This document shows, one piece after another, positions 1 to 7,272 of a stretch of DNA of 27,553 nucleotides. Source of the stretch: Bacteroidales bacterium UBA4621. Lineage in GTDB: Bacteria; Bacteroidota; Bacteroidia; Bacteroidales; Paludibacteraceae. Within the stretch, counting starts at the first letter, position 1, and each line of letters starts with the position of its first letter. Below the pieces are notes generated by a model. It did no database searches. It saw only the letters and a list, made by a program, of their open reading frames with translations, and was not told the origin of the DNA. The DNA lies in assembly GCA_002387325.1 (NCBI GenBank), contig DGIN01000040.1:15656-43208 (forward strand), given 5' to 3'. The translations under genes and the position numbers were made by a program.

Positions 1-27
1 ACCCGTTAATAACCCGTTAATAACCCG
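1..27. repeat. 11-base tandem repeat at window edge
   Basis: The unit ACCCGTTAATA occurs twice in tandem and is followed by a partial third copy (ACCCG). It lies just beyond the stop codon of the minus-strand gene at 34-528. The array may continue outside the window, so its true copy number is unknown. No function can be assigned. Confidence 0.7.
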
Positions 28-33
28 ATGCGG

Positions 34-528
34 TTATACGGACGGAATACATTGCTCTTTTCCGTTGACAGTCTGCAGTGCAATCCTTACGGCTTGTTTC
101 ACCAGTTCCACACAGGGACGTTTGCGGTAGTATTCGGGTGTGCGCCCTTCGGGCATCGGGTCTTGCGGACGTGGTGCAATACCGAGCAGTTCTGCACAGA
201 CGAGACTGCCGTTTTGTTTTTTGAACTGCTCGGCTAACTTTTGCACGAGGGCATAGTTTTGCCTCTTTCCCTCTTTGTCGCCGGGTGTAGCACTGCCATT
301 GCAGAGTCCCGCAAGGAGGAACATCCCGCAGACAGCACCGCAGGTCATACGCATACGCCCCATACCGCCGCCGAAAGAGGCGGAAAGGCGTAAAGCAAGC
401 GATTCGTCGGCAATGCCGTATAAGTCTGCACAGGCAGCAAAAACCGATTGCGAGCAGTTGAACCCCTGCTCAAACAATGCTTGCGCCCGCGCTACTCTCA
501 CCTCTATATCTGCATCAGAAATTGTCAT
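34..528 (-). CDS. C-GCAxxG-C-C family protein (putative redox protein)
   Basis: This 164-residue protein has the pattern of the C-GCAxxG-C-C family: an early NCSQSV cysteine near residue 25, a glycine-rich FGGGMGRMRMTCGAVCG segment near residues 52-68, and later single cysteines (the SLVCAELLG and KRPCVELV regions). Members are small soluble proteins thought to use these cysteines in redox chemistry or cluster binding, but the reaction is not known. There is no signal peptide, so it is probably cytoplasmic. It stands alone on the minus strand, divergent from the AAA ATPase gene, with its own well-matched promoter at 549-579. The start at 528 fits because the promoter lies just upstream and the protein begins directly with a helical segment before the first cysteine. 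The family call is fairly secure; the function is not. Confidence 0.85.
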   Translation of the reverse strand: MTISDADIEVRVARAQALFEQGFNCSQSVFAACADLYGIADESLALRLSASFGGGMGRMRMTCGAVCGMFLLAGLCNGSATPGDKEGKRQNYALVQKLAEQFKKQNGSLVCAELLGIAPRPQDPMPEGRTPEYYRKRPCVELVKQAVRIALQTVNGKEQCIPSV

Positions 529-548
529 TGTACACTATTTTAAGTGTG

Positions 549-579
549 CAAAGGTACATCAAAAATCCGAAACTTGCAA
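549..579 (-). promoter_or_regulatory. Bacteroidetes-type promoter for the C-GCAxxG-C-C gene
   Basis: On the minus strand a TTG (577-579) is followed by a 20-base spacer and TACCTTTG (549-556). This matches the Bacteroidetes consensus of -33 TTTG and -7 TANNTTTG. Transcription would start about 15 bases before the ATG at 528. Confidence 0.6.
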
Positions 580-695
580 CCATAAACAGCCGTGAGCACC
601 TTAATCTGCCCTTGTTTTTCCTTTTTGCCATATAATAAAAACAAAAAGAAACGCTTTTTTTATGATGTCTGCCGGAATTTGGCATTGAAAGAGTG

Positions 696-703
696 TAATT
701 TTG
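696..703 (+). promoter_or_regulatory. -7 promoter element (TAATTTTG) for the AAA ATPase gene
   Basis: TAATTTTG fits the Bacteroidetes -7 consensus and lies about 40 bases before the ATG at 744. No TTTG is found at the usual 20-base spacing; the nearest (678-681) is only 14 bases away. The call rests on one half of the promoter only. Confidence 0.35.
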
Positions 704-743
704 CAGCGTAATCGGAAAGAGTAACATTCAATCATTCATTTTT

Positions 744-2381
744 ATGAAAAAGAAAAGTATCAAATCGATGAGTATGCTGGAACTTATCCAAGCAGCGGGT
801 GAAGAGTTAAAGGGTTGCGAGATGAAAGAGGAAAAAATGAAAGCCGTACTCCCCACCCTGCGGCAATTAGCCAAACAATTAGATATTACCAACGATGAAG
901 CAATGCTTGTCGTCGGGCTGTTCAATCAAGGATGTTTCTACAACATAGATATGGGCGATCTATGCAAATACTACAACTGTCAGCCGATACAACTGCTGCA
1001 CTATACCAAACTGCTCAGATCGTTGGCAAACAAAGAGTTCTTGTGTCCGAAAAGGAGTAATTCGTATGACATTGCCGATAGTCTGATTGAAGCTGTGGAG
1101 CAGAACAAGAAACCCGAAAAGCGCAATTATACCAACTTGTATGCGGCACAATGGTTCGAAATGCTGAGCCAAACACTGTACGATAAAAATGAAGATAACA
1201 TCACGTATGAACGAATGATACACATTCTGGAAGAACTGTTGGAGGGCAATCACCACCTGCAGGTCGTACAACAATTACACAAAATCGGCACAGATATAGA
1301 AGGGTTGCTACTGCTATTGGTCAGTATGGATTTATTTGTACAGAATGCGGATGATATGATTGGCGGGCATGACATAGAGGATTTTTACGAGAGCGGGCGA
1401 GATGCGAGACGTGTGGCAATGAGCGTACAGCGGGGAAGCCACGAGTTTATACAGGAGGGCTGGATTGAGCCTATCAACGATGACGGACGTGCCAATCCTA
1501 ACTATTGGAAACTGACAGACAAAGCCAAAAACGAATTGCTCGGCGAACTGAACCTTCCGCAACCGGCACCTATTAACACCGGACTATTGGAAAGCGGGAA
1601 GATTGCGCATAAACCGCTGTATTTCTGCACAGATGTACGAAAACAGGTGGACAATCTGCAGGCAGTGTTGCAGGAAGAGCGTTTCCGCAAGGTGCAGGAG
1701 CGATTGGAGAAAAACGGTATGCGCAAAGGCTTTGCGTGTATATTCTATGGCACTCCCGGTACAGGCAAGACCGAGACCGTACTGCAATTAGCCCGCGAGA
1801 CAGGACGGGCGATTATGCAAGTGGACATTCCCTCTTTGCGCAGCAAATGGGTAGGCGACACAGAGAAAAACATCAAAGCCGTGTTTGACCGCTACCGCGA
1901 ACATTGCAAGAAACTACCCGTTGCACCCATTCTGCTGTTCAATGAAGCAGATGCGGTACTGAACAAGCGCAACGAAGGCGCAACCGGCAGTGTGGACAAG
2001 ATGGAGAATGCGATGCAGAACATCATTTTGCAAGAGATGGAGACATTGGACGGCATTATGATTGCCACGACCAATCTGACCAACAACTTGGACGCGGCAT
2101 TTGAACGGCGTTTTCTCTACAAAATAGAGTTCCCGAAACCGACACCCCGGGAGAGCCGTCATATCTGGCAGGCTATGCTCCCTACCCTAACCGACAGCGA
2201 GGCGCTGATGCTGGCAGAGAAATACGCTTTTTCGGGCGGACAGATAGAGAACATCGCACGCAAACAGTTGGTAAACAACATACTGAACGACCAAGACGGC
2301 ACGGACATAGTTGCCATTCGCGAGGCTTGCGACCACGAACTGCTTTACCGCAAACAGATACAAAAAATAGGTTTCTGCTGA
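744..2381 (+). CDS. AAA+ family ATPase
   Basis: A 545-residue cytoplasmic protein. Residues 1-290 are helical without an obvious known domain. The C-terminal third is an AAA+ module: Walker A GTPGTGKT at 336-343, Walker B ILLFNEAD at 396-403, sensor 1 MIATTN at 439-444, an arginine-finger-like FERRF at 453-457 and a sensor 2 region at about 496-508. Walker B has N-E-A-D where most classical AAA proteins have D-E. The catalytic glutamate is kept, so ATP hydrolysis is likely. The layout (long N-terminal adaptor plus a single AAA module) resembles stand-alone AAA ATPases that remodel proteins. No substrate can be named. It is convergent with the minus-strand gene at 2463-3464 and is one of only two plus-strand genes in the window. 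Confidence 0.9.
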   Translation: MKKKSIKSMSMLELIQAAGEELKGCEMKEEKMKAVLPTLRQLAKQLDITNDEAMLVVGLFNQGCFYNIDMGDLCKYYNCQPIQLLHYTKLLRSLANKEFLCPKRSNSYDIADSLIEAVEQNKKPEKRNYTNLYAAQWFEMLSQTLYDKNEDNITYERMIHILEELLEGNHHLQVVQQLHKIGTDIEGLLLLLVSMDLFVQNADDMIGGHDIEDFYESGRDARRVAMSVQRGSHEFIQEGWIEPINDDGRANPNYWKLTDKAKNELLGELNLPQPAPINTGLLESGKIAHKPLYFCTDVRKQVDNLQAVLQEERFRKVQERLEKNGMRKGFACIFYGTPGTGKTETVLQLARETGRAIMQVDIPSLRSKWVGDTEKNIKAVFDRYREHCKKLPVAPILLFNEADAVLNKRNEGATGSVDKMENAMQNIILQEMETLDGIMIATTNLTNNLDAAFERRFLYKIEFPKPTPRESRHIWQAMLPTLTDSEALMLAEKYAFSGGQIENIARKQLVNNILNDQDGTDIVAIREACDHELLYRKQIQKIGFC

Positions 2382-2406
2382 TAGTTACCGTATGTCAAAT
2401 AAAAGT

Positions 2407-2457
2407 CGTGTGCCACCACGCGGATACTCACTTCGTAGAGCAGGTATAGCGGCACTT
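2407..2457 (-). pseudogene. relic of a second tatC 3' end
   Basis: On the minus strand this stretch encodes VPLYLLYEVSIRVVAH, matching the tail of the intact TatC (VPLYLLYEVSIHVVAH). Positions 2412-2456 match 3621-3665 at 40 of 45 bases. Over the shared codons, five of six base differences are synonymous third-position changes and one is His to Arg. That pattern indicates a separate tatC allele that diverged under selection, not a fresh copy error. The similarity stops abruptly on both sides and no start or body of the gene remains. It lies 6 bases beyond the stop of the OGFr/macro gene. Confidence 0.8.
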
Positions 2458-2462
2458 TGTGC

Positions 2463-3464
2463 TTAGACAACCCAAAATGAGTTAGGCAGATGTACGTTGT
2501 CCAATGTTTTCGCCGCCGCAAATAGTGGGGCAATGTCTTCGGGCGTGTAGCCCGCGATGCCGCAGCCGATGGGTGTTACCAGGAATATGAGTTCGGGATG
2601 CTCTTGGGCAAAGGCAATGAACCTATCCACCGCCGCACGCATATTCTCCATACCCTCCATAGTGGGAATGGCATAACTCTGCCCTTGCAAGCCCTCGCCT
2701 TGCCCCATAATGGCTCCGAACCGCTTGACGGCAAAGGCTGCTGCACCGCCATAGTGCTTACCCCGCACATTACTGCCAAAGACAAAGACTTCGTTTGGGC
2801 GCAAGTCCGATATATAATCGGGAGTAATGCGGGATAGATTGGGTTGCGTTCCCTGCCAATAGGCAATAGTCGTGTTGCTTACCGGGTGGTCGGGTGTAGC
2901 ACGCAGAATGGTCATCATTTGTGCGAACAGGTTGGCGGAGCATTGCGGGTGTCCCGTCTCGCGCAGCGATTGCAGCATACGGGTCATACGCAGGAAATTA
3001 TGATAAGGCAACCCGTAAAATGGTCTGTCGCCACGATATGTATGGATATTGATATTCCCTTCGCCGTTGCAGTCAAAATCCATATACCGCAGATAGCGGC
3101 GGCACGATTTGCAATAGTTCTGCAACGCACATGGGTTGCTATGCAGCATAGCCGCAAAATGTGCATCAATAATAGGTGCTCTCCAATTGACGCTACTCGG
3201 CTGTGATGTTGGGAATATCCACTGAATGAAATCGTGGTACTTCTCTATCTCCTCATCCGTAAAATCCACAACAGTCTCGTGCCGGTGTGGAATACAAGCG
3301 TCTTCCTCATTCAAAAAGAAACGCAGCAAAAGCGAGTTATCCACTTGATTCTGAAATGATTGTTCCGTATCCCGTGCCGAAACAATCATCCCGACCATAT
3401 TCTCTATTTGCCGTTCCCGCCGCCTGCCCAACAAGGCGGATAGCCGTCTGAATATATTCGTCAT
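2463..3464 (-). CDS. OGFr-like / macro-domain-like fusion protein
   Basis: A 333-residue protein counted from the ATG at 3464. An in-frame upstream start at 3509 is rejected because it falls inside the promoter -7 element (3507-3514). The N-terminal half contains EKYHDFIQWIFPTSQP, the hallmark of the conserved region of opioid growth factor receptor-related proteins, with a charged helical context around it. The C-terminal part (about residues 217-333) contains PNEVFVFGSNVRGKHYGGAA, then GQGEGLQGQSYAIPT and LVTPIGCGIAGYTPEDI. This resembles the macro-like family seen in phage-encoded A1S_2505-type proteins, which suggests binding of ADP-ribose or a related nucleotide. It is flanked by the tatC relic and intact tatC, so it may be a recent arrival. 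Domain calls are from motif recognition. The function is unknown; a role in NAD or ADP-ribose biology is inference. Confidence 0.8.
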   Translation of the reverse strand: MTNIFRRLSALLGRRRERQIENMVGMIVSARDTEQSFQNQVDNSLLLRFFLNEEDACIPHRHETVVDFTDEEIEKYHDFIQWIFPTSQPSSVNWRAPIIDAHFAAMLHSNPCALQNYCKSCRRYLRYMDFDCNGEGNINIHTYRGDRPFYGLPYHNFLRMTRMLQSLRETGHPQCSANLFAQMMTILRATPDHPVSNTTIAYWQGTQPNLSRITPDYISDLRPNEVFVFGSNVRGKHYGGAAAFAVKRFGAIMGQGEGLQGQSYAIPTMEGMENMRAAVDRFIAFAQEHPELIFLVTPIGCGIAGYTPEDIAPLFAAAKTLDNVHLPNSFWVV

Positions 3465-3506
3465 ACCTATCGGTTTGTCCTCACTCTTGTGAAAGTAAAT
3501 ATGGTG

Positions 3507-3538
3507 CAAAGATAAATAAAAAACTACATTCCTGCAAA
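3507..3538 (-). promoter_or_regulatory. promoter of the OGFr/macro gene, inside the tat terminator
   Basis: Minus strand TTTG (3535-3538), a 20-base spacer and TATCTTTG (3507-3514) match the Bacteroidetes consensus. The -33 box lies in the loop of the terminator hairpin at 3518-3556, so the end of the tat transcript and the start of the next gene are overlaid. It places transcription start near 3500 and so selects the ATG at 3464. Confidence 0.65.
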
Positions 3539-3556
3539 AGCGAAATGTAGTTTTTT
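3518..3556 (-). terminator. Rho-independent terminator of the CXXX/tat gene run
   Basis: A perfect 13-base stem AAAAAACTACATT (3518-3530) / AATGTAGTTTTTT (3544-3556) surrounds a 13-base loop. It lies 36 bases past the tatC stop and ends in a run of six T on either strand, so it could act in both directions. It marks the end of the leftward gene run. Confidence 0.8.
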
Positions 3557-3592
3557 CCCAAACCGACTGATTTGTAGCAGAAGAACCAATAC

Positions 3593-4399
3593 CTATTCCT
3601 GCATTCGCGCTTTCGTGTGCGCCACCACGTGGATACTCACCTCATACAGCAGGTACAGCGGCACTGTAACCAGCAGCAGCGTGAACACATCTGCCGTAGG
3701 CGTAATCACCGCCGCCAGGATACACAGCACCACAAACGCATGCTTCCTGTATTGCCGCAACAGCGGAGCATCTATCAGCCCGAGTTTGGCAAGGAAATAC
3801 GCCACTATCGGTATCTCGAACAGTATCCCCATCAGCAGCGACAGCACCAGCAGCGTGGACATATACGACTTCAGCGCAATCTGGTTCACCACCGCCTCCT
3901 GCACCTGATACGTACTCAGGAAGCGGAACGCAAACGGAAATATCACAAAATAGTTAAGCAGCACCCCCAGCGCAAACAACACCACGCCGAACCCTATCAG
4001 CAGCACCGAATACCGCCGCTCCTGCCTGTACAATGCGGGCGCAACGAACCCGTACAATTGGACTATCAGGTACGGACACGCCGCCACGCACCCGAACACC
4101 AATGCTGTCTCCAGATGCACCATAAACTGCGATGCCAACTCGGTATTGATAAACTGCGTCCGGAAGTCCCCCAAGCAAAGCGACTGCCAGCCCGTCAGTT
4201 CCGCCAGCCGGCACAACCCGCGGTACAGCGCAAAGTCCGACCGCGAGGGCGCAAACAGTACATCAAACAGCGTGTCCTTGAAGCAGAACGCACCCACGGC
4301 GCACACCGCCCACACAATCAGGCAACGGACAATCACCTTTCGTAGCACGTCCACATGCTCCCAAAAGGTCATCTTCCCGTCATTGCTCGGGCTGCTCAT
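3593..4399 (-). CDS. tatC: Sec-independent (twin-arginine) translocase subunit TatC
   Basis: TatC is the receptor subunit of the twin-arginine translocase in the inner membrane. It recognises the RR signal of folded substrates. The protein carries the conserved N-terminal MTFWEHVDVLRK, then six hydrophobic segments and the family region FVAPALYRQERRY between TM segments. Its length (about 268 residues from the ATG at 4399) is normal for the family. A longer in-frame start at 4444 would overlap tatA by 65 bases. The start at 4399 overlaps by 20, and a third ATG at 4372 gives none but would leave almost no N-terminal tail. It follows tatA directly and is the last gene before the terminator. An obvious substrate, the Tat-signal CXXX precursor at 8055-8384, lies upstream in the same run. 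Confidence 0.95.
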   Translation of the reverse strand: MSSPSNDGKMTFWEHVDVLRKVIVRCLIVWAVCAVGAFCFKDTLFDVLFAPSRSDFALYRGLCRLAELTGWQSLCLGDFRTQFINTELASQFMVHLETALVFGCVAACPYLIVQLYGFVAPALYRQERRYSVLLIGFGVVLFALGVLLNYFVIFPFAFRFLSTYQVQEAVVNQIALKSYMSTLLVLSLLMGILFEIPIVAYFLAKLGLIDAPLLRQYRKHAFVVLCILAAVITPTADVFTLLLVTVPLYLLYEVSIHVVAHTKARMQE

Positions 4400-4610
4400 C
4401 GCCTTTGTCTTTGGGCTGTTCCGCCTTGTGCGGTTCGTTGTCAAGCGGCTTCTTTATCTCCTCTCCCACATCGCTCATACCCTCTTTGAACGACCGCACG
4501 CCTTTGCCGAGACCGCGCATCAGTTCGGGTATCTTCTTGCCGCCGAACAGCAGCAACACAATCAGCACGATGAAGATAATCTCCGGTGCTCCAATCATAA
4601 GTAATGTCAT
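4380..4610 (-). CDS. tatA: twin-arginine translocase subunit TatA/TatE
   Basis: TatA forms the protein-conducting element of the Tat translocase. This protein shows the expected design: a short N-terminus, one hydrophobic helix (GAPEIIFIVLIVLLLFGGKK), the conserved FGGKKIPELMRGLGKG hinge and amphipathic helix, and a charged tail of Lys, Glu and Pro. It is about 76 residues from the ATG at 4610. An in-frame start at 4646 is rejected because it lies inside the palindromic repeat at 4628-4656, and a further ATG at 4598 is also possible. It overlaps the start of tatC. No tatB is seen, which is usual for TatA-TatC systems in Bacteroidetes. Confidence 0.93.
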   Translation of the reverse strand: MTLLMIGAPEIIFIVLIVLLLFGGKKIPELMRGLGKGVRSFKEGMSDVGEEIKKPLDNEPHKAEQPKDKGDEQPEQ

Positions 4611-4627
4611 AATCAGTTGAATTTTAG

Positions 4628-4656
4628 ACCTCCCCAACCCCTCCACAGGAGGGGCT
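4628..4656. repeat. GC-rich palindromic repeat, copy 1
   Basis: CCCCTCC (4638-4644) and GGAGGGG (4648-4654) form a perfect 7-base stem with a three-base loop. It is preceded by GACCTCCCCAA, which also flanks copy 2 in inverse orientation. The element fills the gap between tatA and the gene at 4675-4950. Confidence 0.75.
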
Positions 4657-4674
4657 TAAAAGGCTCAAGTTAAT

Positions 4675-4950
4675 TTATTCGGGGCTGTTAAGGAATATCT
4701 CGCACGTGTCGAAATTGATTTCCCAGTTGCCACCCTCGCAGGACTCCCAATGGTATTTCTGTGCCATCGTGTCCCACCAATGCTGGAATTTTGTACCTGT
4801 CTCGCCCATATCGCGGACGAGTTTCTCGTACAGTTCGCCGTTGTCGGCAGTCAGTATCTTTGCCAACTCGTTGAGTCCGTTCCTGCGCTCAAACAGCGTC
4901 TGAATCTCATTCTTTTCTTCAGGTGTTACCTGACCTACTAATTTCTTCAT
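4675..4950 (-). CDS. CXXX repeat peptide modification system small protein
   Basis: A 91-residue, highly charged, soluble protein with no signal peptide. The first half is helical (KKLVGQVTPEEKNEIQTLFE, then NGLNELAKILTADNGELYEK). The second half carries HWWDTMAQKYHWE and two cysteines near the C-terminus. I recognise it as resembling the small accessory protein that travels with CXXX-repeat peptides and their radical SAM maturases in Bacteroidetes. That fits its place directly downstream of both maturase genes. Its biochemical role is not known; it could be a chaperone or precursor-binding subunit, but that is inference. The GC-rich repeats on either side suggest the gene boundaries have been insertion targets. 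Confidence 0.75.
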   Translation of the reverse strand: MKKLVGQVTPEEKNEIQTLFERRNGLNELAKILTADNGELYEKLVRDMGETGTKFQHWWDTMAQKYHWESCEGGNWEINFDTCEIFLNSPE

Positions 4951-5000
4951 TGTTTTTGTTTTTATTCTTGTTTTTAATCCCTAACCCCTAAATCTCTAAT

Positions 5001-5040
5001 CCCTCTCTCCCCTCCTTTGAAGGAGGGGCTGGGGGAGGTC
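5001..5040. repeat. GC-rich palindromic repeat, copy 2
   Basis: CCCCTCCTT (5009-5017) and AAGGAGGGG (5020-5028) form a perfect 9-base stem with a two-base loop. They are followed by CTGGGGGAGGTC, which abuts the stop codon of the maturase gene at 5041. The AT-rich and C-rich stretch at 4978-5000 (CCCTAACCCCTAAATC) is of the kind that often precedes this repeat. Confidence 0.8.
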
Positions 5041-6039
5041 TCATTCCTCCCGCACATCAAACGGGTCGAGGTAATCTATCTCCGGTATCTCGTTGCCGGT
5101 GTGCAAGCCCTGTGCTGCCAGCGTCTGTTGCAACTCGCGGCTCGCATTGCGCTCCAAGTGGGCAAGCACACACTGCTGGTGCGAGGGCGTGTTGGCGTCC
5201 ATTGTCAGGCGGTCGTTGAGCCATATACAGCGGTGGCAGTGATAGGCATCGCACTTGCGGCAGAGGGGCGCATGGTCGAGTTGCAGGAGTTGCCGGTTGG
5301 GTATGTCGAGTCCGCTGTCCAAGTCGCCCACCGACCGCGAAGCGTCTTTCGTCGTATGGTTCATACGGTTCGACACGCCCGTCTGCTCATCGTAGTAGAA
5401 CGCCGGACAGAGATAGAACTTCCCGTTGGGTGCCACCGTGATATTGCCGATACCCGCCTCGCAGTTGTGCATCTCGGTCAGCACAAGGCGGTCTGTCAAC
5501 AGGTTGATAGACACGCCGGCACCGGCTCCCCCTGCCCCCTCAAAGAGGGGGTGTTCCGTATCGGATGCTTGCTTGGTAAGCAGATTCGCCACCACCTTGG
5601 TCAGCGTCTCCAATGCCTTTCGGTAGTCCTCTGTCTGCTCGTCGCGGAAAGCCGCTATATCCGTCAGGCAGATATTCAGCCGCTCCACCTGCGGCAGCAG
5701 GGCGGCAATGTCATACTGCCGTGCGATGAACTCGCCCGTCGTCAGACGCAGCACCACATTCTTCCCCGCCACAGTGGCAGGCACATCGTTATACACCCGC
5801 ACATCACGCCCTATCTTCACATGGTCGATACTCTCTATCAGCGCATTATATGCCTCGGGCAGGTCGTAGTCGGGATAGACGTATTGTATCATCAGGTTTT
5901 GCTTCATGCCGAAGCGTATCGCTTTGCGCAGGGTCTCTATCGGCATCAGTCGCCGCTCCGTGAGCGGGTTGTCGGCGTGGCAGTACGCCACGCTCGTGTC
6001 GTCCAAAAGGATAACCAAGTATTGTAAGTACGGTTTCAT
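5041..6039 (-). CDS. CXXX repeat peptide maturase partner with SPASM-type domain
   Basis: A 332-residue protein. The C-terminal half has a SPASM-like seven-cysteine set: C193, C211 (after APNGKFYLC), C260, C263, C268, C271 and C290. This would hold auxiliary iron-sulfur clusters. The N-terminal half shows a barrel-like sequence but no CX3CX2C motif; only C20 (AYCHADNP) lies where a radical SAM cluster would be expected. So it is probably a partner of, or substrate platform for, the true radical SAM enzyme encoded just upstream (4 bases away), not an S-adenosylmethionine-cleaving enzyme itself. It matches what I know of the CXXX repeat peptide maturase family. An in-frame copy of the GC-rich palindrome encodes residues 162-175 (EHPLFEGAGGAGAG). 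Confidence 0.8.
   Translation of the reverse strand: MKPYLQYLVILLDDTSVAYCHADNPLTERRLMPIETLRKAIRFGMKQNLMIQYVYPDYDLPEAYNALIESIDHVKIGRDVRVYNDVPATVAGKNVVLRLTTGEFIARQYDIAALLPQVERLNICLTDIAAFRDEQTEDYRKALETLTKVVANLLTKQASDTEHPLFEGAGGAGAGVSINLLTDRLVLTEMHNCEAGIGNITVAPNGKFYLCPAFYYDEQTGVSNRMNHTTKDASRSVGDLDSGLDIPNRQLLQLDHAPLCRKCDAYHCHRCIWLNDRLTMDANTPSHQQCVLAHLERNASRELQQTLAAQGLHTGNEIPEIDYLDPFDVREE
5526..5553. repeat. GC-rich palindromic repeat, copy 3, inside a coding region
   Basis: CCCCCTC (5535-5541) and GAGGGGG (5545-5551) flank AAA, and CTCCCCCTG precedes them. This is the same family as the intergenic copies at 4628 and 5001. Here it is read in frame within the maturase partner gene and gives a Gly/Ala-rich stretch that probably forms a flexible loop between the two halves of the protein. 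Confidence 0.7.
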
Positions 6040-6042
6040 GGC

Positions 6043-7272
6043 TTAGCAAATTTTATCGTTGTTGTGTTTGGCGGCTTGTTGTGCCTCAAACTCCTCGCGC
6101 TTGCCTTCGAGTTCCAACTTGCGGTAGAGTTTGTTCCAGTAATAGTTGTTCGCACGCACACGCGCTTTGTGCATCAGGCATATCGCCGTGGCACGCTCAT
6201 AGACGGTGTGCGTCTTGGCGGCATCGTAGTTCTCGCCTTGGCACCATGCGCAACCCTCTGCCACCTCGCAGTCCACACATTCGGGCTTCGACTGCGTACA
6301 GCGGTCAAGCGTCAGGAACGGGCGCAACTTGTTGTTGTCTATGCCGTCACGGATGTTGCCTATTATCCACGCCTCTTTGTCGCGCAGCGAGTACTGCGCG
6401 AAGCGGGTGCACGGGTAGAAATTGCCCGCCGCATCGATTGCCAGCATCTTGCCCGCACCGCACCAGTTCTGGTTCTGCAGCGTGCAATCAAGCGGTTTGC
6501 CCATATTCTCCGAGAAGAACGAGCAGGCATACTGCTCATACAGTCTGCGGTCGATAATCTCGTTCGCCAGGTCGGTCAGTTGCTCCTCAAATAGTGCATC
6601 GTCTCCCTCGTGCCATACGTCCTCGAACACGCAGTTGATGTTCACCTGATGGATACCCAAATCATACAGGTGCAGCACGCTCTCTTTGATGTACGGAATG
6701 TCCGCCGACGAGATGGTTACTTTCGTGCCGTCGCCGGGGAACTGGCTCTGCCATAGCGGGATATTGCGCACTACGTCGTCGTATGACCCGCGCTCCGAGT
6801 TCTTATATACGCGGTTCAGGTCGTGCTTGCGGCGTGTGCCGTCAATGGTGATACCGATACTTAGGTGCTGTTTGTTCTTTTCGATGAACCGCTGCACCTT
6901 TTCGCTGTCGTAGTTGAGTCCGTTGGTCGAGAACGAGAAGCGGTACGAGTTGAACCAGTGATGGTTGCGGCGGTACATCTCGGCTTTGATATAGTCGCAT
7001 ATTTGGTCGATAAGGTCTATCTCGAGGAACGGTTCCCCGCCGATAAAGTCCCATATCACGCTCTCGTAGGCAAAGTTCGGGTCGGTCTCCCTGTCCAGTA
7101 CATAGTCAACCGCCGCTTGGGCAGTACTCCACGGCATCCGCTCTTTCTCGTTCTTCCCCACCAGATAGCAGTACTTGCACGCCAACTGGCAATCCTTGGT
7201 AACAATAAAGGTAATGTTCTTCGACATCCCTGACTGCCACGTAGTTGAATTTGATTTAATCATTGTTTTCAA
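6043..7272 (-). CDS. radical SAM/SPASM peptide maturase, CXXX-repeat target type
   Basis: The catalytic enzyme of the cluster. CX3CX2C at C28, C32 and C35 (TKDCQLACKYCY) holds the radical SAM 4Fe-4S cluster, and GGEPF at 78-82 is the SAM-binding motif. The C-terminal SPASM domain has C271, C288, C332, C335, C341, C344 and C365. Such enzymes usually install thioether or other radical-derived links on ribosomal peptides, and cysteine-dense targets are typical. The cluster context makes the CXXX peptides at 7256-7504 and 8055-8384 the likely substrates. The start is uncertain: ATGs at 7272, 7263 and 7227 are all in frame, and the first two overlap the end of the leaderless CXXX gene. The next gene begins 4 bases after its stop. 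The enzyme class is secure; the exact linkage made is not known. Confidence 0.92.
   Translation of the reverse strand: MKTMIKSNSTTWQSGMSKNITFIVTKDCQLACKYCYLVGKNEKERMPWSTAQAAVDYVLDRETDPNFAYESVIWDFIGGEPFLEIDLIDQICDYIKAEMYRRNHHWFNSYRFSFSTNGLNYDSEKVQRFIEKNKQHLSIGITIDGTRRKHDLNRVYKNSERGSYDDVVRNIPLWQSQFPGDGTKVTISSADIPYIKESVLHLYDLGIHQVNINCVFEDVWHEGDDALFEEQLTDLANEIIDRRLYEQYACSFFSENMGKPLDCTLQNQNWCGAGKMLAIDAAGNFYPCTRFAQYSLRDKEAWIIGNIRDGIDNNKLRPFLTLDRCTQSKPECVDCEVAEGCAWCQGENYDAAKTHTVYERATAICLMHKARVRANNYYWNKLYRKLELEGKREEFEAQQAAKHNNDKIC

Noticed and set aside
2345..2533. Minus-strand 62-codon frame containing the tatC-like tail, as an intact gene
   Set aside because: Only the central 16 residues match TatC and both sides lose similarity at once; it overlaps the ends of two real genes, so it is treated as a relic.
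5017..6027. Long plus-strand frame of 336 codons opposite the maturase partner
   Set aside because: It is a shadow of the GC-rich minus-strand gene; the SPASM cysteine pattern is on the minus strand.
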